The notes beneath the pieces were generated by a model. The model ran no database searches, was not told the origin of the DNA, and was given only the letters and a program-made list of their open reading frames with translations. From NCBI GenBank assembly GCA_031430315.1, contig JANPBI010000258.1, positions 1-12,399 of the forward strand: 12,399 nucleotides of DNA, in the 5' to 3' direction. This stretch comes from JAJNPS01 sp031430315. Its GTDB lineage: Bacteria; Pseudomonadota; Alphaproteobacteria; Rhodobacterales; Rhodobacteraceae. The position numbers and the translations under genes are program-made. This document shows, in pieces, positions 1-7,120 of the stretch. Numbering within the stretch: the stretch's first letter is position 1; every line of letters starts with the position of its first letter.

Positions 1-662
1 GCGTCGTCGTTCATCTGACCCACGCCCACAAAGGTAACATCGGCCCTCTGCGCCAACGCCACCACGGTCTGAACCGGGCGCAGATGAAAGAAGAAGGCGC
101 GTTCCTCGGGCGTGTCCGAAATCACCGGGACGGGCATGGGATAGTACGTTGCCATCAGCTTTTCCGCCACGCGCCGGATCACGTCGTATAGCGTCGCCGA
201 TCCGTCCGGTCCGATATTGCCGAGCAATGAAACGATGCGATGGTGCCGCGCATCCGGAGGGGTAAATTCTTCGGCCATTGCACGCAAGGCACGTCCGGTC
301 CCGAACGCGATGACCTGCGGTTCGGGCTCGCGCAACACGCGCTCAAGCTCTGCCGCCGCACTTTGTGCAATCGCCCGGGCCGCATCGCCGCCAGGGCCAA
401 AATCGGGCGCAACGCGGCAGCGTGTCAAATGAAAACGTTCGGTCAGGCGCGCCTCAAGGTCAAGGCACGCGCCGATCCTGTGGTTCAGCCGGACGTGGAC
501 CAGCCCCTCAGCCATCGCTTTGGCTACCAGTCGCTGTGCGCGCTGTCGCGACACGCCCATCGTGGTGGCAATCTGGTCCTGGGTCAGCCCGCCGACATAA
601 TATAGCCAGCCCGCACGAGCGGCGTCGTCCAAGGGCGTCGAGTCGATGTCGAAACTGTTCAT
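1..662 (-). CDS. SorC-family sugar-responsive transcriptional regulator (C-terminus cut by window edge)
   Basis: The minus strand from an ATG at 662 stays open to the left edge, giving 220 residues of a protein whose family is usually about 310-320 long. Residues 11-59 form a helix-turn-helix: a start rich in aliphatic and aromatic residues (AGWLYYVGGLTQDQIA) and a recognition helix near MGVSRQRAQRLV (35-46). From about residue 66 it matches the SorC/DeoR-like C-terminal effector domain, with an FGTGRALRAMAEE segment and, near the cut, a VTFVGVGQMND segment typical of the sugar-phosphate pocket. SorC-family members such as SorC, DeoR of Bacillus and SmoC of polyol operons bind phosphorylated sugars or related effectors. 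The start codon lies in an ATGA overlap with the stop of the upstream HAD phosphatase, so the two are probably translationally coupled. The effector cannot be read from the sequence. Confidence 0.88.
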   Translation of the reverse strand, partial: MNSFDIDSTPLDDAARAGWLYYVGGLTQDQIATTMGVSRQRAQRLVAKAMAEGLVHVRLNHRIGACLDLEARLTERFHLTRCRVAPDFGPGGDAARAIAQSAAAELERVLREPEPQVIAFGTGRALRAMAEEFTPPDARHHRIVSLLGNIGPDGSATLYDVIRRVAEKLMATYYPMPVPVISDTPEERAFFFHLRPVQTVVALAQRADVTFVGVGQMNDD

Positions 663-1339
663 GCGGTCCCCTTGATCCGGGGATCAATGTGAAAGAACTC
701 GGCGAAAGATGCAAATCTGAGGTCAGGAGACGCATCCAGCGGTTCGGCGTCTGCTGCCGGACCAAGATGACTGCCTCCGACAAACCGCCAGACCTCCATG
801 CCCGCCGCGCGGGCCGCGCGGATGCCCGTCAGGCTGTCTTCGATCACCAAACAGCGCGCGGGATGTACCCCCATTCTTGTGGCGGCATGCAAGAAAAGGT
901 CCGGCGCAGGCTTGCCCCGTGCGACTTCTGACGCTGTAAAGACCCGACCTTCGGCCAAGGGCCACAGTCCAGTCATGCGCAAGGACTGCTCGACCCGGCG
1001 CGGACTGGACGACGTTGCAATGCAAAAGGGCAGCCCCAAGTCCCGCAGCACGTCTGTCACCACCGGCATTACTGAAAGCGACTGCTCGAAGGCTGCCAGA
1101 AGTCTTGCGCGATAGGCATCTTCAAAGCTGGGTGGCAGGTTCAAGGCGAAGTCGGTGCGGATTTGCGCCATCACGGTGGGATAGCTTCTGCCCAGGAAAT
1201 GGCGCGCCACATAGTCCAGATCGACCTGCACCCCAAGGGTTGCCAGTTCCGCGATCAACATCTGGGCCGAGATGAGCTCACTGTCGATCAGCACGCCGTC
1301 ACAGTCAAAGATCACAAGTTCGATCGGGACAGCGGTCAT
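659..1339 (-). CDS. HAD-superfamily sugar-phosphate phosphatase (beta-phosphoglucomutase / YieH-like subfamily)
   Basis: A 226-residue haloacid-dehalogenase phosphatase. Motif I is FDCDGVLIDSE with nucleophile Asp12 and acid/base Asp14; motif II is the TSSS stretch around Thr109-Ser110; motif III Lys143 lies in RGKPAPD; motif IV is the acidic pair Glu167-Asp168 in VIEDSLTGIRAARAAGM. The segment between motifs I and II has the helical cap size of the subfamily that includes phosphoglycolate phosphatase, YieH (6-phosphogluconate phosphatase) and YfbT. The frame is open further upstream to 1429, but ATG 1339 places motif I about 10 residues from the N-terminus, as usual; the extra 30 residues look non-coding. 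Its stop overlaps the regulator start (ATGA, 659-662). Likely role: cytosolic dephosphorylation of a sugar or polyol phosphate, perhaps the effector of the adjacent SorC regulator (inference). Confidence 0.9.
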   Translation of the reverse strand: MTAVPIELVIFDCDGVLIDSELISAQMLIAELATLGVQVDLDYVARHFLGRSYPTVMAQIRTDFALNLPPSFEDAYRARLLAAFEQSLSVMPVVTDVLRDLGLPFCIATSSSPRRVEQSLRMTGLWPLAEGRVFTASEVARGKPAPDLFLHAATRMGVHPARCLVIEDSLTGIRAARAAGMEVWRFVGGSHLGPAADAEPLDASPDLRFASFAEFFHIDPRIKGTA

Positions 1340-1626
1340 GCGGGCAGCCTTTGGTTTGGGTCGGTAAATCGGGAGAGGTGGCAATAAGATGTGCAGCACT
1401 GTCATCCAAGGGCAGCGGGGCCCGGCCAAGAGTTACGACTATTTGCCCCGGTTCGGCAATCGGGTGCTGCCCACGGCTGCCCTGGCTAATGGGCTCGAAA
1501 TGGACCCGTCCAGCCTGCCAGCGTTTACCGGATAAAGGCGCTGACACCGGCCAGGTAGTCTGTTGGCGACACTCGGGCGGTTCCCTTCAGACCCTTTGCT
1601 CGCTGGGTGGATTATTTGTTTGCCAA

Positions 1627-1637
1627 TAGTATTACTT
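1627..1637. promoter_or_regulatory. Candidate GntR/FadR-type operator (TAGTATTACTT)
   Basis: The core AGTATTACT (1628-1636) is a perfect 9-bp palindrome with a central T. It fits the GT-N3-AC spacing of many FadR-type GntR operators (generalised TnGTnnnACnA), matching all but the final A. It sits in the AT-rich part of the divergent intergenic region, about 95 bases before the ytfQ start. The longer string CAATAGTAT that overlaps it (1624-1632) recurs on the minus strand upstream of the second binding-protein gene (7113-7121). The assignment to the FadR-type regulator encoded downstream is inference. Confidence 0.45.
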
Positions 1638-1719
1638 TAGCACAGTGTGCCCGCCATTGACCTTCGATGCCAGTCCGCCAAGACCTCGGGTCATCAAGGA
1701 CTTGGGCCATCGCAGTCAT

Positions 1720-1728
1720 GGGGGGGGG
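1720..1728 (+). repeat. G9 homopolymer at the ytfQ translation start
   Basis: Nine consecutive G occupy the position of the ribosome binding site, two bases before the ATG at 1731. No standard AGGAGG is present, so this run, pairing partly by G-U wobble with the anti-Shine-Dalgarno, is the only candidate ribosome binding site. An upstream ATG at 1718 is out of frame by one base and would come into frame if the run lost one G. Either natural length variation or sequencing error is possible. Confidence 0.6.
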
Positions 1729-1730
1729 CC

Positions 1731-2693
1731 ATGAAATCGTTGATCGCGGTTGCCGGTCTGGCAGCGATTGTTGCAAGTGGATCGATCACGGCACAGGCAG
1801 AAAGCCTGACTGTCGGATTTTCCCAGATCGGATCTGAATCAGGCTGGCGTGCGGCAGAAACTGCCGTGACGCGCGCCGAAGCGGCGGCGCGCGGCATCGA
1901 CCTGAAGTTCGCCGATGCGCAGCAAAAGCAGGAAAACCAGATCAAGGCGATCCGTGGTTTCATCGCGCAAGGCGTGGACGCCATCCTGCTGGCACCGGTC
2001 GTCGCGACGGGGTGGCAAGACGTGCTGACCGAAGCACAGGAGGTGGGCATTCCAGTCGTGCTCTTGGATCGGGGCGTCGATGCCGATCCGGGCCTGTTCC
2101 TGACCTCGGTCGCTTCCGACCAAATCAAGGAAGGGCGGGTTGCGGGTCAATGGCTGGTGGACCACGTTGCCGGCAAGCCTTGCAGGGTGGTGGAGTTGCA
2201 GGGCACCGTCGGCTCAACCCCCGCGATCAACCGCAAGAAGGGGTTTGAAGAAGCCATCGCCACAGCACCAAATGTCACCATCGTGCGCAGCCAGACGGGC
2301 GAATTTACCCGCTCCAAAGGCAAGGAAGTGATGGAAGGCATGCTGAAAGCCGAAGGCGGCGGGCGCAGCATCTGCGCGGTCTATGCTCATAACGACGACA
2401 TGGTAATCGGTGCGATCCAGGCGATCAAAGAGGCGGGGCTGGCCCCAGGCCGAGATATCCTGGTTGTGTCTATCGACGCGGTGCCCGACATCTTTGCCGC
2501 TATGGCGGCGGGTGAGGCAAATGCCACGGTCGAGTTGACGCCGAACATGGCAGGCCCTGCATTTGATGTGCTGGAGGCCTATCTGCGCGACGGGTCTCCG
2601 GCACCAAAGTACATCGTGACCCCGTCAAAGTTGTATACCCAGGCGGATGATCCGGCCGGTGAATACAAGCGCCGCAAGGCCTTGGGATATTGA
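1731..2693 (+). CDS. ytfQ: Galactofuranose-type sugar ABC transporter, periplasmic binding protein
   Basis: The 320-residue protein has a Sec-type signal peptide (residues 1-23: MKS, a hydrophobic core, cleavage after AQA) followed by a periplasmic-binding-protein type 1 fold. Recalled E. coli YtfQ (318 residues) matches closely along its length, including GFSQIGSESGWRAAE, KQENQIKAIRGF, GVDAILLAPVVATGW, LLDRGVD, TRSKGKEVMEGM, YAHNDDMVIGAIQAIKEAG and NATVELTPNMAGPAFDVLE. YtfQ delivers galactofuranose to the YtfR-YtfT-YjfF importer. Cys151 and Cys215 are at positions also Cys in YtfQ and could form a disulfide in the periplasm. The frame is open back to 1647, but ATG 1731 gives the signal peptide a correct N-terminus. 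The next gene starts 16 bases after the stop. One small deviation: SIDAVPD where SIDGVPD is usual. The exact substrate in this organism (galactofuranose or a related pentose/hexose) is not proven. Confidence 0.93.
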   Translation: MKSLIAVAGLAAIVASGSITAQAESLTVGFSQIGSESGWRAAETAVTRAEAAARGIDLKFADAQQKQENQIKAIRGFIAQGVDAILLAPVVATGWQDVLTEAQEVGIPVVLLDRGVDADPGLFLTSVASDQIKEGRVAGQWLVDHVAGKPCRVVELQGTVGSTPAINRKKGFEEAIATAPNVTIVRSQTGEFTRSKGKEVMEGMLKAEGGGRSICAVYAHNDDMVIGAIQAIKEAGLAPGRDILVVSIDAVPDIFAAMAAGEANATVELTPNMAGPAFDVLEAYLRDGSPAPKYIVTPSKLYTQADDPAGEYKRRKALGY

Positions 2694-2709
2694 GCGGGGC
2701 TGACCGGCA

Positions 2710-4233
2710 ATGAACGAATTGGACCAGGCGCGCACAGTCCTTGAGGCCAGGGGCGTGGGCAAATCCTTTGGCGCGCATGCCGCACTGGTCGGGGTGGACT
2801 TTGCGCTGAAGGCCGGCCAGATCCATGCGCTTCTGGGGGAAAACGGGGCGGGCAAGTCGACCCTGATCAAGATCCTGACCGGCGTCTATCACCCGGATCA
2901 GGGCCAGGTGCTGATGGAAGGCGCAAAGGTAGCGTTCCGCGACCCGCAACAGGCGCAAGACCATGGGATCGGCACGGTGTATCAAGAGGTGAACCTGCTG
3001 CCAAACCGGTCGGTTGCCGACAACCTGATGCTGGGTCGGCAACCCCGCCGGTTCGGTCTGGTGCGCAAGAAGGCAACAGAAACCGAAACGCGCAGGCTAT
3101 TGGCGCGCTATGGGCTGGATGTGGACGTCCGTGCCGAACTGGGCAGCTTTTCAGTGGCGGTACAGCAGATTGTCGCCATTGCCCGCGCGGTCGAGTTATC
3201 TGGCAAGGTCCTGATCCTGGACGAGCCGACCGCCAGCCTTGACCGCAAAGAGGTAGACCGCCTGTTTGGCGTGCTGCGCACCCTGCGGGATCAAGGTCTG
3301 GCCATCGTCTTTATCACGCACTACCTGGAGCAGGCATTTGCCATCGCAGATCACGCGACGATCCTGCGCAATGGTCGCGTCGTCGGCGCACAGGATTTGC
3401 GCCAGACCTCGCAGTCAGAACTCGTGCGGCTGATCCTTGGCAAGGACATTGCCTTTGGCGGCGCCCCGTTCGCGGCAAATGAACGCCCGACGGGCGAAGC
3501 GGTGGCCAGCTTTGAAGGGTTGGGACGGCGCGGGCAGGTGCAGCCTTTTTCGCTGGAAATCCACGCAGGCGAGGTGATCGGGGTGGCCGGGCTGTTGGGG
3601 TCTGGACGCACTGAAATGGCGCGGATGATCTTTGGCGTCGATCCCCATGATGCAGGCGCGGTGCGGATGGCGGGGTCACCGGTCACGGTGCAATCGCCGA
3701 TCGACGCGATCCGGCTTGGTTGGGGCTTTTGTCCCGAAGACCGCAAGGCCGACGGCATTTTCGGCGATCTGTCGGTGCGCGAGAACATTGTTATCGCGCT
3801 GCAAGGCAAGCTGGGGACATTCCGGGCACTGAACCGCGAGGAACAGCACGACATCGCCGGGCGCTTTGCCGAGGCGCTGGATATCCGCGCCGCCTCTCCC
3901 GACATGGCAGTCAAGCTGTTGTCGGGGGGCAACCAGCAAAAGGTGATCCTGGCGCGCTGGCTGGCCACCGACCCCACACTGCTGATCCTGGACGAACCCA
4001 CCCGCGGCATCGACATTGGTGCACATGCGGAAATCGTACGCTGTATCAATAGGTTGCGCGAGGATGGTCTCGCCTTGATCGTGATTTCGTCTGAACTGGA
4101 CGAGGTGGTGGCCTATTCCAGCCGTGTGGTGGTGATGCGCGACCGCGTGCTGGTGCGCGAGTTGCGGGGGGCCGACATTTCGCCGGATGTGATCGTGCGC
4201 GAGATCGGGACGCAAGTGGGGGCCACGCCATGA
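2710..4233 (+). CDS. ytfR: Galactofuranose-type sugar ABC transporter, double ATP-binding subunit
   Basis: A 507-residue tandem ATPase of the carbohydrate class 2 (RbsA/MglA/YtfR) type. First domain: Walker A GENGAGKST (42-50), Q-loop in TVYQEVNLLPN, a degenerate signature FSVAVQQ, Walker B VLILDEPTASLD (167-178), and an H-loop in FITHYLEQ. Second domain: the Walker A-like GLLGSGRTE (294-302) has Arg300 in place of the catalytic Lys, signature LSGGNQQ (404-410), Walker B LLILDEPTRGID (424-435), and ISSELDE where a switch His would be. The degenerate elements are normal for this family and are also seen in E. coli YtfR, so this is not a damaged gene. It acts on the cytoplasmic face, powering uptake through the two permeases. 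It starts 16 bases after ytfQ and overlaps ytfT by 4 bases (ATGA). Confidence 0.95.
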   Translation: MNELDQARTVLEARGVGKSFGAHAALVGVDFALKAGQIHALLGENGAGKSTLIKILTGVYHPDQGQVLMEGAKVAFRDPQQAQDHGIGTVYQEVNLLPNRSVADNLMLGRQPRRFGLVRKKATETETRRLLARYGLDVDVRAELGSFSVAVQQIVAIARAVELSGKVLILDEPTASLDRKEVDRLFGVLRTLRDQGLAIVFITHYLEQAFAIADHATILRNGRVVGAQDLRQTSQSELVRLILGKDIAFGGAPFAANERPTGEAVASFEGLGRRGQVQPFSLEIHAGEVIGVAGLLGSGRTEMARMIFGVDPHDAGAVRMAGSPVTVQSPIDAIRLGWGFCPEDRKADGIFGDLSVRENIVIALQGKLGTFRALNREEQHDIAGRFAEALDIRAASPDMAVKLLSGGNQQKVILARWLATDPTLLILDEPTRGIDIGAHAEIVRCINRLREDGLALIVISSELDEVVAYSSRVVVMRDRVLVRELRGADISPDVIVREIGTQVGATP

Positions 4234-5234
4234 CCACACTGTCGCGCATCGTGAGCCGGCTACGGCCAGCATTGTCGGTACAATTGGGGGCGCTGGTCCT
4301 GGTCCTGCTGGGCAACTGGGTCCTGTTTCCAGGGTTCTTTGATCTTTCCGTGCAGGACGGACGGCTTTTCGGCAGCCTGATTGATGTCGCAAACCGGGGG
4401 GCTCCGGTGGCGATCCTCGCGATCGGCATGACGCTGGTCATCGCCACGCGTGGCGTCGATTTGTCGGTGGGGGCCGTGATGGCGGTGTCGGGGGCAATTG
4501 CCGCTACGCTGGTCGAGGCGGGCTATCCCGCGGGGGTCGCCGTGCCGCTGGCACTTGTTGCAGGGGTCGCATGCGGTGCATGGAACGGGTTTCTGATTTC
4601 GGTGCTGGAGATGCAGCCCATCGTTGCCACGCTGGTCCTGATGGTGGCGGGACGCGGGGTGGCGCAACTGATCACCAATGGGTCCATCGTGACCTTTGAT
4701 GATCCTTGGCTTACATTTCTTGGCAATGGCACGGTTCTTGGCCTGCCGATGGCGCCGATCCTGTTGGTCCTGCTGGCATTGGCAACCATCCTTTTGGTGC
4801 GGCGCACGGCGCTTGGCCTTTTCATCGAGGCGGTGGGCGTCAATCCATCCGCCGCACGTTTTGCCGGCTTGCGCAGCAAACTTGTGGTAATGATCGTCTA
4901 CAGCTTTGCGGGGTTTTGCGCGGGGCTGGCCGGCCTTTTGGTCGCGGCGGATATCCAAGGGGCCGACGCCAACAACGCGGGCCTGTGGCTGGAGCTTGAC
5001 GCTATCCTGGCCGTCGTGATCGGTGGCACATCCCTGATGGGGGGGCGGTTCTCGGTGGTGTTGTCGATCATCGGGGCGATGATCATCCAGGCCACCAATA
5101 CCGGCATCCTGGTGTCTGGCCTGCCGCCCGAATTCAACCTGATCGTCAAGGCCGCCGTGATCCTGGCGATCCTGGTGCTGCAATCCCCGCTGGCCGCCGG
5201 GCTCTTGCGCCAAAGGCCGGGGTCGCGCCCATGA
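4230..5234 (+). CDS. ytfT: Galactofuranose-type sugar ABC transporter, permease 1
   Basis: A 334-residue multi-pass inner-membrane protein of the branched-chain/ribose permease family (BPD_transp_2). The family signature GMTLVIATRGVDLSVGA is at residues 66-82, followed by GRGVAQLITNGSIVTF and the long, highly YtfT-like stretch AADIQGADANNAG (about 238-250) and LDAILAVVIGG. Recalled E. coli YtfT (341 residues) shares all of these, plus the MGGRF and NTGIL segments. YtfT-type systems use two different permeases rather than a homodimer, and the next gene supplies the partner. The start overlaps the ytfR stop (ATGA, 4230-4233) and the stop overlaps the next start in the same way. Confidence 0.93.
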   Translation: MTTLSRIVSRLRPALSVQLGALVLVLLGNWVLFPGFFDLSVQDGRLFGSLIDVANRGAPVAILAIGMTLVIATRGVDLSVGAVMAVSGAIAATLVEAGYPAGVAVPLALVAGVACGAWNGFLISVLEMQPIVATLVLMVAGRGVAQLITNGSIVTFDDPWLTFLGNGTVLGLPMAPILLVLLALATILLVRRTALGLFIEAVGVNPSAARFAGLRSKLVVMIVYSFAGFCAGLAGLLVAADIQGADANNAGLWLELDAILAVVIGGTSLMGGRFSVVLSIIGAMIIQATNTGILVSGLPPEFNLIVKAAVILAILVLQSPLAAGLLRQRPGSRP

Positions 5235-6196
5235 ACCGCGCACTGCGCCCCCTGGTCGCCACCTGCCTGATCTTTGTGCTGGCCTATGCAGCGGCGGCGC
5301 TGCAGTACCCTGCCCTGTTGTCCAGCCGCGTGCTGGGCGACCTTTTGACCGACAACGCCTTTCTGGGCATCACCGCCGTGGGCATGACCTTTGTGATCCT
5401 GTCGGGGGGGATTGATCTGTCCGTCGGTGCGGTGATCGGCTTCAGTGGCGTTCTGGCGGCGGTTCTGATCACGTCCGTCGGGCTGCACCCACTGGTGGCC
5501 TTTGCCGTCACGCTGGCAGTGGCTGCGGCGTTCGGGGCAGCGATGGGCTGCGTCATCCATTATCTGCAGGTGCCATCCTTCATCGTCACCCTGGCGGGGA
5601 TGTTTCTGGCGCGAGGCGCGGCCTCGATCCTTACGCAGGATTCAATTCCGATATCGCACCCGTTCTACCACGACGTCTCGACCCTTTTCTTGAAACTACC
5701 GGGGGGCGGGCGGATCACGGCGATCGGCGCGCTGATGCTGATGGTGTTTGCGCTTGGCACGCTCTTGGCGCATCGCACCCGCTTTGGCGCGAATGTCTAT
5801 GCCATTGGTGGCAATGCTACCTCCGCCTCGCTGATGGGGGTGCCGATTGGTCAGACCACCATCCTGATCTACACCTTGTCCAGCTTTCTAGCCGGACTGG
5901 GAGGGATCGTCTTTTCCCTCTATACCTCGGCAGGATATCCACTTGCGGCAGTTGGAGTGGAACTCGACGTGATTTGCGCCGTGGTGATCGGCGGCACATT
6001 GCTGGCCGGCGGATACGGATTTGTGGTGGGCACCTTCATCGGAGTGATGTTGCAAGGACTGGTGCAAGTCTACATCATCTTTGATGGCACCCTTTCCAGC
6101 TGGTGGACAAAGATTGTCATCGGCTTTCTTTTGTTCCTGTTCATCCTTATGCAGCGGTTCGTGTTCTCTGCAACTGCGCTGCGGCGAACCGAATGA
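5231..6196 (+). CDS. yjfF: Galactofuranose-type sugar ABC transporter, permease 2
   Basis: A 321-residue inner-membrane permease, the heterodimer partner of the preceding gene. Signature GMTFVILSGGIDLSVGAVIG at residues 51-70. Other features shared with recalled E. coli YjfF (331 residues) are LTDNAFLGI before it, the FIVTLAGMF segment, SIPISHP, the PGGGR loop, AHRTRFG-VYAIGGNATSASLMG, and near the C-terminus FDGTLSSWWTKIVIG. The start lies in an ATGA overlap with ytfT (5231-5234). Its stop is in another ATGA (6193-6196), but that ATG does not lead into the regulator frame; see the junction entry. Confidence 0.93.
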   Translation: MNRALRPLVATCLIFVLAYAAAALQYPALLSSRVLGDLLTDNAFLGITAVGMTFVILSGGIDLSVGAVIGFSGVLAAVLITSVGLHPLVAFAVTLAVAAAFGAAMGCVIHYLQVPSFIVTLAGMFLARGAASILTQDSIPISHPFYHDVSTLFLKLPGGGRITAIGALMLMVFALGTLLAHRTRFGANVYAIGGNATSASLMGVPIGQTTILIYTLSSFLAGLGGIVFSLYTSAGYPLAAVGVELDVICAVVIGGTLLAGGYGFVVGTFIGVMLQGLVQVYIIFDGTLSSWWTKIVIGFLLFLFILMQRFVFSATALRRTE

Positions 6197-6225
6197 ACAC
6201 GTCTTTACCGGATACCCTGCATTGA
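6193..6225 (+). other. 10-codon mini-frame bridging yjfF and the FadR-type regulator
   Basis: An ATG at 6193 overlaps the yjfF stop (ATGA), exactly as at the other junctions of this operon. It encodes only MNTSLPDTLH before a TGA at 6223-6225. That TGA overlaps the TTG from which the regulator frame can begin (TTGA, 6222-6225). Two explanations fit: a translational relay (stop-start at each end), or a regulator that once started at 6193 and has lost one base within these 29 bases. No strong ribosome binding site precedes either start. Whether it is translated is unknown. Confidence 0.3.
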
Positions 6226-6965
6226 CCGAGCCTGGCAGCCTGATACGGCAGATCTCGGGACGGTCTGCTGCGCGGAACTTCCATTCCTTCGTGATCAGCG
6301 AGCTTGGGACCGGGATCGTCTCGGGCCGTTTTCCCGTCGGTTCCATCCTTCCGAACGACGCGGCGATGATGGACAAGTACAACGTGTCGCGCACCGTGCT
6401 GCGCGAGGCGCTGAAGACGCTGGAAGCCAAGGGTCTGGTCGAGGCGCGGCCAAAGGTGGGCACCCGGGTCAGCCCGCGCAGCCGGTGGAACATGTTCGAC
6501 ATCGAGGTGCTGTCCTGGCATTTCGAGACAAAGTCCGACCGCAGCTTTGTCGACAATCTCTTTGATGTGCGCCGGTCGCTGGAATTGCCGGCGGCAGACC
6601 GGGCCGCGGACCTGCGCACCGGCGAACATATCCGGCTGCTGAAATACTGGGCCTACCAGATGGACCTGTCGCGCGACCAACCCGAACCCTTTGCGCTGGC
6701 GGAACTGGAACTGCACCGGCTGATCATGGATGCCTCGCAGAACCCGTTCCTGCGCTCGGCCTGCAGCATGGTGGAACTGTCGTTGGCGGTGACCGTTTCT
6801 GCCAGTATCGAGATCGCTGCCGCATTTGACCGCACCGACCAGATTCGCCAGCACAACACCCTTGTATCCGCCGTAGAGAACGGGAGGCGCGACGATGCGC
6901 GAGCGGCGATGGGGGCCATCATAGACGCCGAGCGGGAGCTGTCCCTGCAGGCCGTTTCCACCTGA
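6222..6965 (+). CDS. FadR-type (GntR superfamily, FCD domain) transcriptional regulator
   Basis: From TTG 6222 the product is 247 residues. Residues about 17-84 form the GntR winged helix: ISELGTGIVSGRFPVGSILP, then YNVSRTVLREALKTLEAKGLVEARPKVGTRV. A linker PRSRWNMFDIEVLSWHFE resembles that of the galactonate regulator DgoR. The all-helical FCD effector domain follows (about 105-235), with one likely metal/ligand His in ELELHRLIMDASQNPF and a second in QHNTLVSAVENG; the Asp usual before the first His is Glu here. FCD regulators bind sugar acids, sugars or other small carboxylates. The frame is open back to 6081 inside yjfF, but that extension is Cys/Ser-rich shadow sequence. No ATG or GTG lies between the yjfF stop and residue 23, so TTG 6222 is the best start; a frameshifted ATG 6193 start is the alternative. 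Its position suggests control of operon 1, operon 2 or both (inference). Confidence 0.87.
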   Translation: MTEPGSLIRQISGRSAARNFHSFVISELGTGIVSGRFPVGSILPNDAAMMDKYNVSRTVLREALKTLEAKGLVEARPKVGTRVSPRSRWNMFDIEVLSWHFETKSDRSFVDNLFDVRRSLELPAADRAADLRTGEHIRLLKYWAYQMDLSRDQPEPFALAELELHRLIMDASQNPFLRSACSMVELSLAVTVSASIEIAAAFDRTDQIRQHNTLVSAVENGRRDDARAAMGAIIDAERELSLQAVST

Positions 6966-7023
6966 TTTCAAACGGTTGCCAGTCCACGCTTTGTGGCGGC
7001 GCTGAAAAGGTCCGTGGCAATAT

Positions 7024-7059
7024 CGATTGCACACCATTTCGATCAAGTATCTGCAATCG
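7024..7059. promoter_or_regulatory. Inverted repeat CGATTGCA-N20-TGCAATCG upstream of operon 2
   Basis: Perfect 8-bp arms at 7024-7031 and 7052-7059 are separated by 20 bases. The centre-to-centre distance of 28 bp and lack of a T-run suggest a protein-binding or DNA-looping site rather than a terminator. The bound protein is unknown. Confidence 0.4.
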
Positions 7060-7084
7060 CACGATAAATAAGCAGAATTTAAAA

Positions 7085-7120
7085 AGTAGTATTTAATGCT
7101 TGACGAATAATCATACTATT
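7085..7120. promoter_or_regulatory. Inverted repeat AGTAGTAT-N20-ATACTATT overlapping a possible promoter
   Basis: Arms of 8 bp (one mismatch) at 7085-7092 and 7113-7120 are separated by 20 bases, the same geometry as the inverted repeat 61 bases upstream. The TAGTAT half-site also occurs in the palindrome before operon 1 (1627-1632), and the right arm read on the minus strand gives CAATAGTAT, identical to 1624-1632. A TTGACG (7100-7105) lies between the arms, so binding here could block RNA polymerase. Candidate site for the adjacent FadR-type regulator (inference). Confidence 0.4.

Larger units (their letters stand above)
1340..1730. other. Divergent intergenic region between HAD/SorC pair and ytfQ operon
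   Basis: This stretch of 391 bases must hold the promoters of both the leftward HAD-SorC pair and the rightward transporter operon. Open frames cross it on both strands (for example minus 1547-1305 and plus 1351-1629), but none has a recognisable domain or ribosome binding site, so none is called as a gene. The part at 1609-1640 is clearly more AT-rich than its surroundings and contains the palindrome described separately. I could not find a convincing -35/-10 pair. Confidence 0.6.

Noticed and set aside
1305..1547. 80-codon minus-strand frame upstream of and overlapping the HAD gene start
   Set aside because: Part of the translation looks protein-like, but there is no ribosome binding site before its GTG, no family I recognise, and it overlaps the well-supported HAD start in another frame. 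A decayed gene remnant cannot be excluded.
1351..1629. 92-codon plus-strand frame in the divergent intergenic region
   Set aside because: Cys/Trp-scattered composition, no domain, no ribosome binding site; reads like a chance open frame in GC-rich DNA.
1647..1730. N-terminal extension of the first binding protein
   Set aside because: It would bury the signal peptide 28 residues inside the protein; ATG 1731 gives a normal signal peptide.
2710..4233. Loss of catalytic residues in the second ATPase domain as a sign of a broken gene
   Set aside because: Arg for the Walker A Lys and the missing switch His are normal for RbsA/MglA/YtfR-type ATPases and occur in both paralogues here.
6081..6221. 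N-terminal extension of the FadR-type regulator inside yjfF
   Set aside because: The translation is Cys/Ser-rich and is the shadow frame of a membrane gene; GntR regulators have the DNA-binding domain near the N-terminus.
6975..7020. Imperfect inverted repeat after the regulator stop (TTGCCA...TGGCAA) as a terminator
   Set aside because: The arms are short, widely spaced and not followed by a T-run.
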